Shown: positions 35,247 through 43,706 of the stretch, one piece after another
How the letters are laid out: every line of letters starts with the position of its first letter
Numbering within the stretch: the stretch's first letter is position 1
From: CAYNRE01 sp964399535
Lineage (GTDB): Bacteria; Planctomycetota; Planctomycetia; Pirellulales; CAYNRE01
Direction of reading: 5' to 3'
Assembly: GCA_964399535.1 (NCBI GenBank)
Contig: CAYNRE010000005.1
Span: forward strand, 434,001 to 498,000
Length of the DNA: 64,000 bases
The notes under the pieces: model-generated
What the model saw: the letters and a program-made list of their open reading frames with translations, nothing else
Databases searched by the model: none
Told to the model about the DNA's origin: nothing
Program-made: the position numbers and the translations under genes

Positions 35247-37145
35247 ATGTTCGAATCGATTTACTCGCTGCTGGTCCTGGTGGGCATCGCCGTGTCGGCC
35301 TACGGCCTGGGACGTCCGCTGCTGGTGCGGTGGATCGACGAAGGCGAGGACCCGTTGGCCGAAACGGTCTGGTGCCTGGCCGTGGGCCTGGTGGTTGCGG
35401 GGCTGGCGCTGCTGTTGCTGGGGTTGGTGGGGCTGCTCTATCGACCGCTGTTGATCGCTTTGACCAGTGCCCTGTTTTGCTGGGGCCTGACCGAAGTGGC
35501 CCAGGCCTGGTTCACGCTGCGGTTCCATCGCTTGTCGACCAACCCCGAGCCCTGGTCGCTCGACGGCCAACCCCCCAGCCAACCCCCGGCCATGGTTCGC
35601 CGGGGTGCCTGGGGGCTGGCGCTGGCCATCGTGACATTCTGCCTGGTCACTGCGCTGGCCCCGCCCACGGCGGGCGATGCGCTTTGCTATCACCTGGAAC
35701 TTCCCAAGCAGTTCCTCCGCGAGCGGGGACTGTTCTTCTCGCCCGAGCAAGAGAACTGCACCTACCCGCTGTTGGCCGAAATGTGGTTCCTCTGGGGCTT
35801 AGCGCTCGACTCAGGGGTGGCGGCCCAACTGGTCCATGCCGGCCTGGGCGTGCTGTGGGCCCTGGCCGCCGTGGTGCTGGCGACCCCGCTGCTCTCGCGC
35901 GGTTGGGCCTGGCTGGTGGGCTTGTTCGTGTTGGCCGTGCCCGGGGTGTCGAACCAAATGACGGCGCCGCTCAATGATTTGGCCGCCGCGCTGTTCTGCA
36001 CCTTGGCCTTGGCCGCCTGGCGGCGCGCCCTGGCGGTAGACCAACCGCACTGGTTCGCCCTGGCCGGGCTAATGCTTGGAGCGGCGTGCGGCATCAAGTA
36101 TCTGGCCCTGCTGTTCGGCCTGGCCTGGCTCGTCACGGCCGGCCTGGCCTATGCCTCGCAGCCCCAACGCCGGCCGCTTCTGCGGCAAGGGTTGGCAATC
36201 GTCTGCGGCCTGACCCTGGCGGTAAGCGGCACCTGGTACGCGCGGGCCTGGTGGCATCGGGGCAACCCGGTGTACCCCTTTTTTTCCTCGGCGAGCACCA
36301 CGCTGCGACCGAGCCTGCCCAAGACCAAACGGCCCCTGGCACTTCAGCCCGATTCGATGGCGCTGTCTGCCTGGCTGCTGACCATGGAGCCGCAGCGATT
36401 CGGCGGGCGGGGGCACCAGTGGGGTCCCTGGCCGCTGATGGTGCTTCCGGTGCTGGTGCTTTGCCGCCGGCTGCGGGGTCTGCCCGGCCTGTTGGGGCTT
36501 GCGGCCCTGTACGCGCTCGGCTGGTACCTGCTGCGGCAAAACTTGAGGTTCCTGCTGCCCATTTTGCCGCTACTGGCCACGGCGGCTGTGTGGCTTTGGA
36601 TCGAACTGCTCCGATTTCCCACGGGACCGCGGTGGATCATCACCGGGCTGCTGACCGGGGCCCTGCTCTGGGGTGGAGTGATTAGCGGATGGCGCACGCG
36701 CGATACCTGGGCCGTGGCGCTCGGCTGGGAAGCTCGCGAGGCCTTTCTACGCCGCACCGAGCCCACTTACGCGGCAGCCGAGCTGGCCAACAGCATGTGG
36801 AGCGGTGCGCCCCAGATGCGGCTCTTGAGCCAGGACTACCGCTCGTATTACTTCGCCTGCCCCGTCACTCGCGAAGTGGTGTACCGGCACCGCACCCGCT
36901 ACCACGACCAGGTGCGCCAAGGCAGCGACCTGGTCGCCCAGTTGCGTCGCGACGGGTTTACCCACCTGCTCGTGGCCAGCGCGCAGGGAGAATCGGGCAT
37001 TCGCTATCAGGACACGCTCGGCCAACTGGTCGAAGCGGCGCGGCGGTCGAGCCCCGATCGACCACCGTTTCTGACGCTCACCGAATACGAGTTCGCCGAC
37101 CGCGACGGTGCCCGCCGGCACTACCAGCTGCTGATGCTGCGGTAA
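35247..37145 (+). CDS. GT39-like integral membrane glycosyltransferase
   Basis: 632 residues with a run of hydrophobic segments from the first residues to about residue 470, then a soluble C-terminal domain of ~150 residues. The first large loop after TM4-5 contains APPTAGDALCYHLELPKQFL and NCTYPLLAEMW, resembling the acidic loop-1 region of ArnT/PMT-type (GT39/GT83) transferases in which an Asp binds substrate (here GDALCYHL). Later LAVPGVSNQMTAPLNDLAAALF fits loop 2. Such enzymes use polyprenyl-phosphate sugars on the periplasmic side, in keeping with the DPM1-like synthase encoded next. The exact donor and acceptor are unknown. Confidence 0.7.
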   Translation: MFESIYSLLVLVGIAVSAYGLGRPLLVRWIDEGEDPLAETVWCLAVGLVVAGLALLLLGLVGLLYRPLLIALTSALFCWGLTEVAQAWFTLRFHRLSTNPEPWSLDGQPPSQPPAMVRRGAWGLALAIVTFCLVTALAPPTAGDALCYHLELPKQFLRERGLFFSPEQENCTYPLLAEMWFLWGLALDSGVAAQLVHAGLGVLWALAAVVLATPLLSRGWAWLVGLFVLAVPGVSNQMTAPLNDLAAALFCTLALAAWRRALAVDQPHWFALAGLMLGAACGIKYLALLFGLAWLVTAGLAYASQPQRRPLLRQGLAIVCGLTLAVSGTWYARAWWHRGNPVYPFFSSASTTLRPSLPKTKRPLALQPDSMALSAWLLTMEPQRFGGRGHQWGPWPLMVLPVLVLCRRLRGLPGLLGLAALYALGWYLLRQNLRFLLPILPLLATAAVWLWIELLRFPTGPRWIITGLLTGALLWGGVISGWRTRDTWAVALGWEAREAFLRRTEPTYAAAELANSMWSGAPQMRLLSQDYRSYYFACPVTREVVYRHRTRYHDQVRQGSDLVAQLRRDGFTHLLVASAQGESGIRYQDTLGQLVEAARRSSPDRPPFLTLTEYEFADRDGARRHYQLLMLR

Positions 37146-37304
37146 GCCAGCCGGCTGACCCGGCAGGGTGCACAAGCCAGGAAACCCTGGCGGGCTCGGC
37201 GAGGAAGTGCTGTTGTTGTGCTCGGCGGCGGCGTGGTATAAGCCCCCGCTTGGCCAGGGCCATTGGTGCGCGCCCTGCCGCGGAATTTTCTCGAGGGCCC
37301 GGCC

Positions 37305-38246
37305 ATGGATGGTGGGCGAATCGAACTGGCGACCGCAATGGCGGCGCGGCCCGACGCCGCCACCGGACGTTGCCAGCTCACGGTGCTGTTGCCGGCCTAC
37401 AACGAAGCATTGGCCATCGAGTCGGTGCTCGATGAGGTGGTGTCGGCGCTGGCCGATTGCGGGCTGGCGTTCGAGATCCTGGTTGTCGACGATGGCTCGA
37501 CCGATCCTACGGCCCAGCGGGTTCGCCAGTTTGCGGCCGACTGTTGGCAATGCCCCGTGCGGCTGGTTGAACTGCCCGAGAATCGTGGCGCGGGCGCGGC
37601 CCGCAAGGTAGGCGTTCGGGCAGCCCGCGGCGAAATCGTGGTGATGCTCGACGCCGATGGCAGCTACCCGGCCGCGGCCATCCTTGATTTGTTGGCCTAC
37701 TTTCCCGCTTACGACCAGGTCAACGGCGCCCGCACCAGCGAGCAGGGCACCTGGCCCTGGCTGCGGGCTCCGGCCAAGTGGCTCATTCGGCAACTGGCCT
37801 GTTACCTCACCGGCAAGCGGATCGCCGATTTAAACACCGGGCTAAAAGCCTTTCGCCGCGACGCCATGCTCGACTGGCTCTGGGTGGTGCCGGACGGGTT
37901 CAGTTGCGTAACGACGATGACGCTGGCCTTTCTGACCAACGGCTACGCGGTGAAATATGTGCCGATCGACTACCGACCGCGGATGGGGCGCAGCAAGTTT
38001 CACCCCATTCGCGACACGGCGGCCTACCTGGCCACGGTGCTGCGCATCGTGTTGTATTTCCGCCCGCTGAAGGTATTCCTCCCCTTGGCCACGGCGCTGA
38101 TGGGGCTGGCCCTGGTAAAAGCCTGGCTCAGTTTCCACTGGACCGGCTCCTGGCAAGAATCGGACGTGGTGCTGATGACCGGGGGCTTTTTGACCGCCAT
38201 GCTCGGGCTGTTGGCCGAAGTGATCGTGGCGCATCACCGCCGCTAA
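37305..38246 (+). CDS. Polyprenyl-phosphate glycosyltransferase (GT2, DPM1-like)
   Basis: 313 residues from ATG 37305, GAGGG 7 nt upstream; a TTG 14 codons earlier is unlikely. Blocks: LTVLLPAYNEALAIESVLDE, EILVVDDGSTDPT, NRGAGAARKVGVRAARGEIVVMLDADGSYP with the catalytic DAD, then VNGARTSEQG and LNTGLKAFRRDAMLDWL. These are typical of dolichol/undecaprenyl-phosphate mannose synthases. Two C-terminal transmembrane helices follow (LKVFLPLATALMGLALVKAW; MTGGFLTAMLGLLAEVIVA). It would make a polyprenyl-phosphate hexose for the GT39-like enzymes at 35247-37145 and 41138-42754. Confidence 0.9.
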   Translation: MDGGRIELATAMAARPDAATGRCQLTVLLPAYNEALAIESVLDEVVSALADCGLAFEILVVDDGSTDPTAQRVRQFAADCWQCPVRLVELPENRGAGAARKVGVRAARGEIVVMLDADGSYPAAAILDLLAYFPAYDQVNGARTSEQGTWPWLRAPAKWLIRQLACYLTGKRIADLNTGLKAFRRDAMLDWLWVVPDGFSCVTTMTLAFLTNGYAVKYVPIDYRPRMGRSKFHPIRDTAAYLATVLRIVLYFRPLKVFLPLATALMGLALVKAWLSFHWTGSWQESDVVLMTGGFLTAMLGLLAEVIVAHHRR

Positions 38247-38263
38247 GGGGGAGACCGTTAGCC

Positions 38264-40234
38264 ATGGCGACGACGGTCTGGAATCCCGAGCAAACCGGTC
38301 CTATGGTGCTGCCGCACCCCAGCGGGCCGCAGGCCGTTTCGCCGCAGGCCGCATTACCCAATGCCGCCGCGCAGCAGGCCGCGAGGCCGGGCTCGTTTTC
38401 GCCCAGCCTACGGAACGCCCCTGCCGACGAGCAAGGCGACCCGAAAACCGCACCGGCCCCGGCAGGCGAAACGCTGCCCCGCGATCCGGCGCTACGGGCG
38501 CTTTACGCGCGCGCGGCGTTGGCCCAGATTCCAAGATTGCTCACGTCGCTCGATCGCCACCCCTTGCGGCCCACCTACGGCTGCTTCGACCGCCAGTACT
38601 GGCACTACCGCACGGCCGCATTCCCTTCGGGCATGTACCAGGAGGCCGCCTTGCCGTTGGCATTGGTCTATCGCCACTGGCTGCCGGGCAACCCCTGGTA
38701 CCGTCAGGAAGCGGTGCGGCTGTGGGCCGTGGCGGCGATTCATTACGCGGCTCGAAGCAGCCACCGCGACGGCTCGTGCGACGACTATTACCCCGCCGAG
38801 CGTGCCCTGGGGGCGGCTGTCTTCAGCCTGGCGGCGCTGGCCCGGACCTGTCAGGTGCTCGAACTGCGCGAGCCGTCGCTGATCGACTTTCTGGAACGGC
38901 GCGCCGGCTGGGTCGCCGGACACGGCGAAACCGGACGCCTGGCCAACCACCAGGCCCTGGCCGCTCTGGCCCTGTGGCATGTGTTCGAGCTCACGGGCAA
39001 AGCGCACTGGCTACGGGCCGCGCGCCAGCGGCTCGATGGGCTGCTCGATTGGCAAGATACCGAAGGTTGGTTCGACGAGTACGGCGGTGCCGACCCGGGG
39101 TATCAATCCCTGACCATCGAATGCCTGGCCCGGCTGGCTCGGGCCGGAGCCCATCCTGGTTTGGCAGGGCCCTTGGTGCGAGCGGTCGAGTTCGCGCGGG
39201 CTTTCTTGCACCCCGACGGCAGCTTTGGCGGCCCGTACGGCAGCCGAGGAACCTACCACTTCTTTCCGCACGGTTTCGAGTTGCTGGCCGAAAACAACGC
39301 GGCGGCCGCGCAACTGGCCGACGGGTTTCTTGCTTGCCTGGCAACCCAGCGAACGGCCTCGTTCGACGACGATCGACTGGTGGCTCACCGGCTGGGCAGC
39401 TTGATCGAAAGCTATTTGACTTGGAGCCCGCGCCAGCCGCGGCGAGCGGGCGGCCTGGCCGCCCAGCGGTTTTTCTCCAGCGCCGGCCTGCATGTCATCG
39501 CCGGTCGGGATTACCAAACGATCGTTTCCTCGGCCCGCGGCGGAGCCTTGCGCCATCAGCAGGCCGGCACCCCCGCCCGAGTGGAACTGGGGCTCGTGCT
39601 CGAACTGGCCGATGGCCGGCTGGCGACCAGCGAGTTTCATGATCGCGGGCCGGGCGCGGCGACCGCCGCCGACACCGCCACCCCGAGTGAGTCCGCGCCC
39701 ACCGCGGAGTTGCAGCTTCGAGTTCAACGGCCCTTCTGCCGCGCGCGAGCCGAAACGGTCTCGCCCTGGAAGCAGGCCCTCCTGCACCTGGGCATGAGCG
39801 CCGCAGGTCGGTGGCTGCGAACCCTGGCCCGCTGGCTCTTGCAGCGGCGTTTGATTACCGGTCGGCGACCGTTGCCCATCGACTGGCAGCGAACGCTCAC
39901 CTGGCAGGCCACGGCCGACGGCGGGCTGAGATCGCTACGTGTCACTGACCGAATCACGCTTCGCTCTCCCCGTTTGCAGGTGCGGCGGATGGCGTACGTG
40001 GCCGATCAACAATTGAGCTACGTGGCGGCCGCCAACGTATTTCAAGAGGCTGCCTTGACCTTGACCGACGACCTTTCAGCCTGGGTCGAACCGCTCAACC
40101 GCGAGCGGCAGGTCGAGATCGTTCGCGAATTGAATGGCCCCTGGTCGCCCCGCTCGGGCGACGGCCCCCTGGAACCTCGGCCCACGGACCCGGCCAACGC
40201 GTCGGTGAACGCGGCATGTGGAAACAATTGCTGA
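38264..40234 (+). CDS. Alpha/alpha-toroid protein of polysaccharide locus, function unknown
   Basis: 656 residues from ATG 38264 (GGGGGAG 10 nt upstream). After a ~75-residue Pro/Ala/Gln-rich N-terminal segment comes a helix-rich domain with repeats of aromatic-rich turns: CFDRQYWHYRTAAFPSGMYQE, DGSCDDYYPAERALGAAVF, LANHQALAALALWHVFEL, WFDEYGGADPGYQSLTIECL, DGSFGGPYGSRGTYHFFPHGFELLAEN. These fit an (alpha/alpha) toroid like those of polysaccharide lyases, GH88/105 or heparinase-type enzymes. The C-terminal ~250 residues look beta-rich. Signal peptide not visible. It may cleave, epimerise or bind the polymer. Its end overlaps the next gene by 19 nt. I do not know the family. Confidence 0.5.
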   Translation: MATTVWNPEQTGPMVLPHPSGPQAVSPQAALPNAAAQQAARPGSFSPSLRNAPADEQGDPKTAPAPAGETLPRDPALRALYARAALAQIPRLLTSLDRHPLRPTYGCFDRQYWHYRTAAFPSGMYQEAALPLALVYRHWLPGNPWYRQEAVRLWAVAAIHYAARSSHRDGSCDDYYPAERALGAAVFSLAALARTCQVLELREPSLIDFLERRAGWVAGHGETGRLANHQALAALALWHVFELTGKAHWLRAARQRLDGLLDWQDTEGWFDEYGGADPGYQSLTIECLARLARAGAHPGLAGPLVRAVEFARAFLHPDGSFGGPYGSRGTYHFFPHGFELLAENNAAAAQLADGFLACLATQRTASFDDDRLVAHRLGSLIESYLTWSPRQPRRAGGLAAQRFFSSAGLHVIAGRDYQTIVSSARGGALRHQQAGTPARVELGLVLELADGRLATSEFHDRGPGAATAADTATPSESAPTAELQLRVQRPFCRARAETVSPWKQALLHLGMSAAGRWLRTLARWLLQRRLITGRRPLPIDWQRTLTWQATADGGLRSLRVTDRITLRSPRLQVRRMAYVADQQLSYVAAANVFQEAALTLTDDLSAWVEPLNRERQVEIVRELNGPWSPRSGDGPLEPRPTDPANASVNAACGNNC

Positions 40235-41124
40235 AGGTATTCTTGACCGCGTTGCTGGTCGGCACGGTTTACCTGGCCGCCGACTGGCGGGCGGTACTGC
40301 GCTCGCTGGCCAGCCTGCACGGCGTGCCACTCGCCGCGGCGCTGGCCCTCTTCGTGCCGCAAACCATTGTCTCGGCGCTGCGCTGGCAGGGCTGGGCTTC
40401 GCCCGTGCGCCGCTTGAGCTGGGGCGAAGCGATCCGACAAACGCTGGCCTCGTCGGCCGTAAACCTGGTGGTGCCCGCCAAACTCGGCGACCTTTCCAAA
40501 GGGGCCATGCTTACCTCGGGCGACACCAGCCTGGCTGCCCGGGCGACTCAGCTCGTGGTCGGTGAAAAAATTGCCGACCTGGCGGCGCTTGCCGCGGTCT
40601 TGCTCCTGGGCGGGGCGGCCCAGCTTTGGGGCGCGCCGGTGCTGGGCGCGGCGGCGGGGTGCGCGCTGGGCGTAGCGGTGGGCCTGTGGGCAGTGCGACG
40701 CTGGTTCGGCGGCAACGCCCCGCCGGCACCCGCCGCTCAGGCCGCCCGCTGGCTGTGGTTCGATCTGGCCACGTCGTCGCTGCTGTTGTGGTCGCTGCAC
40801 GTGGCTCAAATCGACCTCTTCTGCCGCGCCGCCGGGGTGGCGGTGCCCTGGATGGTGGCCGCCGCCCGGATACCGCTGGCCGTGCTGGCCGGCCTGGTGC
40901 CGATCTCGCTTTGGGGCCTGGGCACCCGCGACACGGCGCTGGTGCTGCTATATCAAGACGTGGCCCCGGCAGCCACGATGGCGGCGGTCGGTTCGCTCAC
41001 CGCCCTGCGCTACCTGGTGCCGGGCCTGATCGGAATTCCGTTTCTCAGCCAAAGCGTGGCCGCGGCGGGCGATACGATCCGCCTCCGTCGCAAACAGCGA
41101 CCCGAACGACGCCGGGCAGCCTAG
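40216..41124 (+). CDS. Lysylphosphatidylglycerol-synthase-like/AglD2 membrane protein (UPF0104)
   Basis: 302 residues with about seven to eight transmembrane segments. The marks of this flippase-like family are the early basic LRWQGWASPVRRLSWGEAIRQTLASSAVNLVVPAKLGDLSKGAML segment (family pattern N-x-x-x-P-A-K-x-G-D/E-x), then VGEKIADLAALAAVLLL and a conserved late region GLVPISLWGLGTRDTALVLL. The lysyltransferase catalytic domain of MprF is absent; stand-alone copies lie in polysaccharide loci and are thought to move polyprenyl-linked sugars. Start ATG 40216 lies inside the end of the previous gene. It is the last rightward gene of the locus; the next gene converges from the other strand 13 nt away. 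Confidence 0.8.
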   Translation: MWKQLLKVFLTALLVGTVYLAADWRAVLRSLASLHGVPLAAALALFVPQTIVSALRWQGWASPVRRLSWGEAIRQTLASSAVNLVVPAKLGDLSKGAMLTSGDTSLAARATQLVVGEKIADLAALAAVLLLGGAAQLWGAPVLGAAAGCALGVAVGLWAVRRWFGGNAPPAPAAQAARWLWFDLATSSLLLWSLHVAQIDLFCRAAGVAVPWMVAAARIPLAVLAGLVPISLWGLGTRDTALVLLYQDVAPAATMAAVGSLTALRYLVPGLIGIPFLSQSVAAAGDTIRLRRKQRPERRRAA

Positions 41125-41137
41125 ATCCGCGCCAAGC

Positions 41138-42754
41138 TCAACGTGTATCCACCGCGGCGGGCTGTTGGGGCGAGAGGTCGCCGGAAACGATCTCGTACAC
41201 GAGATAGCCGGGTTTCGCATCGCGCTGAAGCAACCGGCGGAGAGCCTCAGCCGGCAAGCGCTCGACCGGCGCCAGTTCGGGGCGCACCCACACCAACCAG
41301 CGCGCGCCCCGGGCCACCGCTTGCCGCCAGTGATCGGTGAAATCGGGGTGGTCGGGGTCGAGCGCCCAGCCCGGCCGGTCGCAGTAGTAAAGCAGCTCGG
41401 GCGCGGAGCCGTGGACGGCGATGACCGTATCCAGCGGGCGGGCAAGCTGCCGCAGGGCGAGACCGGCCGCCACCACCGCGCGGTCCTCGGGCGGGGTGAA
41501 GAAGGCGGGTCGAACGGTTTCGGCGGCGGCGACCAGCGCTCCGCTGACGACGAGCCCCCAGGCCCAACGCCGCGGATGTTTGAGCCGGTCGCAGAGCAAA
41601 TTCCAACCAAGCCCGGTGAGTGCGGCCCCCAGCGGCACCAGCAACACGAAGTAGTAGTTCATTTCGGCGAACTTGCGGGGCAGGCCCAACAGGAGCGCCG
41701 CGCCCCCCAGCGCCGCCGCTGGCAACCACTGCCGCCGCCCGAGCGCCACTAGCGCGAGGAGCGCGCCGGGCGGAGTCAGCGTCAACAGCCCCAGATCGCG
41801 GGCGACCCCGAACCAGAATCGCGGCGACCACCAATAGTTCAGCGGTTGATCGTGCGCGGCGGTGCTCTGTCGCCAACTATAGAACACGTGTTCGGCCGTG
41901 GCCGAGCCAGGGGCCGACCAACGCCAGGCGGCCCCGTACCAGGCCACCGCCGGTAGCATGGCCAGCGCGGCCGCGGCAAGCGCCAGGCCCCACCGCTTGT
42001 TTGAGGTGGCCGTCTGGTCGCCGACAAACCCTTCGCCGGGCTCAGCGCCCTGGGCCAGCAGTTGGCACCACAGCCCAATCCAAACCAGCAGGTACAGCTT
42101 GGTCAGTAGCGCGGCGGCTAGGGCCACGATGGCTAGCAGTAGCCAGGCGGGCCGGGTGCATTGTGCGTACCGATCGGCCGCGGCGCAAGCAACCAGCATC
42201 AGCAGCACGACCCAAGGCTCCAGCATGAAGCTTTGGCCGTAGATCACGCTGACCGGCGCCAGGGCCCAGACTAGAAGTGCCGGCCAGGCCACGCGGGGGC
42301 CATAGCGATTCCCCAACCAGCCCCCAAGCACGAGCCCAGCCGCCGTGCTTGCCACTGCGGTGAGCACCCGGCCCCAGGCATCGAGCGAGCCACCTAGTGT
42401 GTGCCAGGCCGCCCCCACGGCATAGGCTGGCAGCGGCAACTCGACCAGGTGCCAGCTCCGCTCGGCTCCCCGAACCACGTCGACCGTGGGGCGCCACCAG
42501 GGGGCACGGCCTTCGGCCCAGTTTCGGGCGATCATCGCGTAGACCACGTTCTTGGTGGCGAAGTTGCCCACCAGCGGTCGGTTCCAGCCCGGAAGCCGAA
42601 CCGCCAGGCAGAGCGCGGCGGCCAGCACCAGGCTGCGCGCCGAGAGCCCGGTGCGCGGACCGCCCCCGAAACGGCGCCAGGGCGGGCGACTGGGCGGAAC
42701 CGACAAGCTCGATGGCGCCGGCGGGGCATTGCACCGTGGCTCTGGGGCATCCAT
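41138..42754 (-). CDS. GT39/ArnT-like membrane glycosyltransferase
   Basis: 538 residues from ATG 42754. After a basic, Pro-rich N-terminus it has many hydrophobic segments. Between TM1 and TM2 the loop FATKNVVYAMIARNWAEGRAPWWRP fits the region where PMT/ArnT enzymes hold the catalytic acidic pair, although the usual D-E of that loop is not obvious here (ELPLPAYAVGAAWH follows). Loop 2 has VSVIYGQSFMLEPWVVLLMLVACAAADRY, in which the Glu and Pro match the conserved (F/L)-x-E-P-L motif of ArnT-like enzymes. The C-terminal ~120 residues are soluble. It likely transfers a sugar from polyprenyl phosphate outside the membrane. It is convergent with the polysaccharide operon and has its own divergent promoter region. 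Confidence 0.75.
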   Translation of the reverse strand: MDAPEPRCNAPPAPSSLSVPPSRPPWRRFGGGPRTGLSARSLVLAAALCLAVRLPGWNRPLVGNFATKNVVYAMIARNWAEGRAPWWRPTVDVVRGAERSWHLVELPLPAYAVGAAWHTLGGSLDAWGRVLTAVASTAAGLVLGGWLGNRYGPRVAWPALLVWALAPVSVIYGQSFMLEPWVVLLMLVACAAADRYAQCTRPAWLLLAIVALAAALLTKLYLLVWIGLWCQLLAQGAEPGEGFVGDQTATSNKRWGLALAAAALAMLPAVAWYGAAWRWSAPGSATAEHVFYSWRQSTAAHDQPLNYWWSPRFWFGVARDLGLLTLTPPGALLALVALGRRQWLPAAALGGAALLLGLPRKFAEMNYYFVLLVPLGAALTGLGWNLLCDRLKHPRRWAWGLVVSGALVAAAETVRPAFFTPPEDRAVVAAGLALRQLARPLDTVIAVHGSAPELLYYCDRPGWALDPDHPDFTDHWRQAVARGARWLVWVRPELAPVERLPAEALRRLLQRDAKPGYLVYEIVSGDLSPQQPAAVDTR

Positions 42755-42848
42755 GCGATGGCTTTCCTGTCGTCACCCAGCCGCGGTGGTGTTGCGAGCC
42801 AGTGGGCCGAGCAAGTAGCGCAAGGTGGGCAAAAACCCGCCAGCTCGA

Positions 42849-42870
42849 CCCGAGAATCTCGGGAGTTTTT
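42849..42870 (+). terminator. Hairpin followed by T-run upstream of lipoprotein-like gene
   Basis: CCCGA and TCGGG flank a five-base loop, followed by AGTTTTT. It looks like a Rho-independent terminator on the plus strand, but no plus-strand gene ends nearby; it sits in the divergent spacer, 71 nt before the gene at 42941. It could end leaky readthrough or act as a leader attenuator. Confidence 0.35.
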
Positions 42871-42940
42871 GCGGATTATTCCGGTTTTTCAACCGAAATA
42901 TACCGCCAGCGTACCCGTGTCCCCCAACGAGGCTGTCGCC

Positions 42941-43447
42941 ATGTCGCACCGCGGTTCGATTTTCGCCCTGCTTGCGGTGCTAGCAGTGTCCACGGGTTGC
43001 AAGATGTGTGCCAGCCCCTACGACTACTGCGGCCCGGTTTTCGGCAGCGACAGTTGCGCGGAATGCTACAGCGATGACCCGCGGCGCGGCTCGATTCTCG
43101 CCGGCGGCGGATGTAGCGAGTGCGGCCCCGATGGCTGTGAAGACGCGTACCACGACGACGGCGCAACCTATAGCGAAGACACCCCGGTTGAAGCACCCTA
43201 CGAGGGCGAGGTGATCGAACCTGGGCAGCCGGAAGCGGTACCCTACACCGAGGGTTCTTACTCCGACGAAACCATCGTCGAAGAAGGCCCCTACGAGTGG
43301 GAAATGACCGAACCCGAGTTGCCCGCGCCGCCGGCGACCCGCCAGCAGATTGAAGAGGCCTTCGACGCATCGGACGATTCGGCCTCGCTACGGCCGATTC
43401 CCGATCCGCGGACCAGCCGCCGCCGCGGCCCGCAGTTGCGCCGCTAA
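42941..43447 (+). CDS. Small secreted Cys-rich, acidic protein, planctomycete type
   Basis: 168 residues from ATG 42941 (GAGG 8 nt upstream). A hydrophobic N-terminus (IFALLAVLAVSTGC) ends at a Cys, which may be a lipoprotein attachment site, although Ser at -3 is not the usual Leu. It is followed by KMCASPYDYCGPVFGSDSC; planctomycetes carry many small secreted proteins with this MC...PYDYCGP block. The middle is strongly acidic and rich in Tyr, Glu and Pro (for example EGEVIEPGQPEAVPY), and the last ~25 residues are basic. Cell-surface location is likely. Function unknown. Confidence 0.7.
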   Translation: MSHRGSIFALLAVLAVSTGCKMCASPYDYCGPVFGSDSCAECYSDDPRRGSILAGGGCSECGPDGCEDAYHDDGATYSEDTPVEAPYEGEVIEPGQPEAVPYTEGSYSDETIVEEGPYEWEMTEPELPAPPATRQQIEEAFDASDDSASLRPIPDPRTSRRRGPQLRR

Positions 43448-43706
43448 CGCCCCGACGGCTCCTCGCCGGGCGAGGTGGCTGAACCCCTCAGGCAGGCGCA
43501 AGCGCCACGGCGAATCAAGCCGGCCGGGCGTACTCAGACTGGCATGGATGAGCCGGGCATGTCAGGGCCTGGTCGCGGCCCGCTTCGCTCCCGCCCCTGG
43601 CCCGTGGCGCGAGTTGCAATGCCCCGGGGCATGGGTCAGAATCCCACGGCCCGCCAGGCGAGCCAATTCGCTCTCCGGCGTGTGATCTGGGGGGGGAGAC
43701 AACCGG

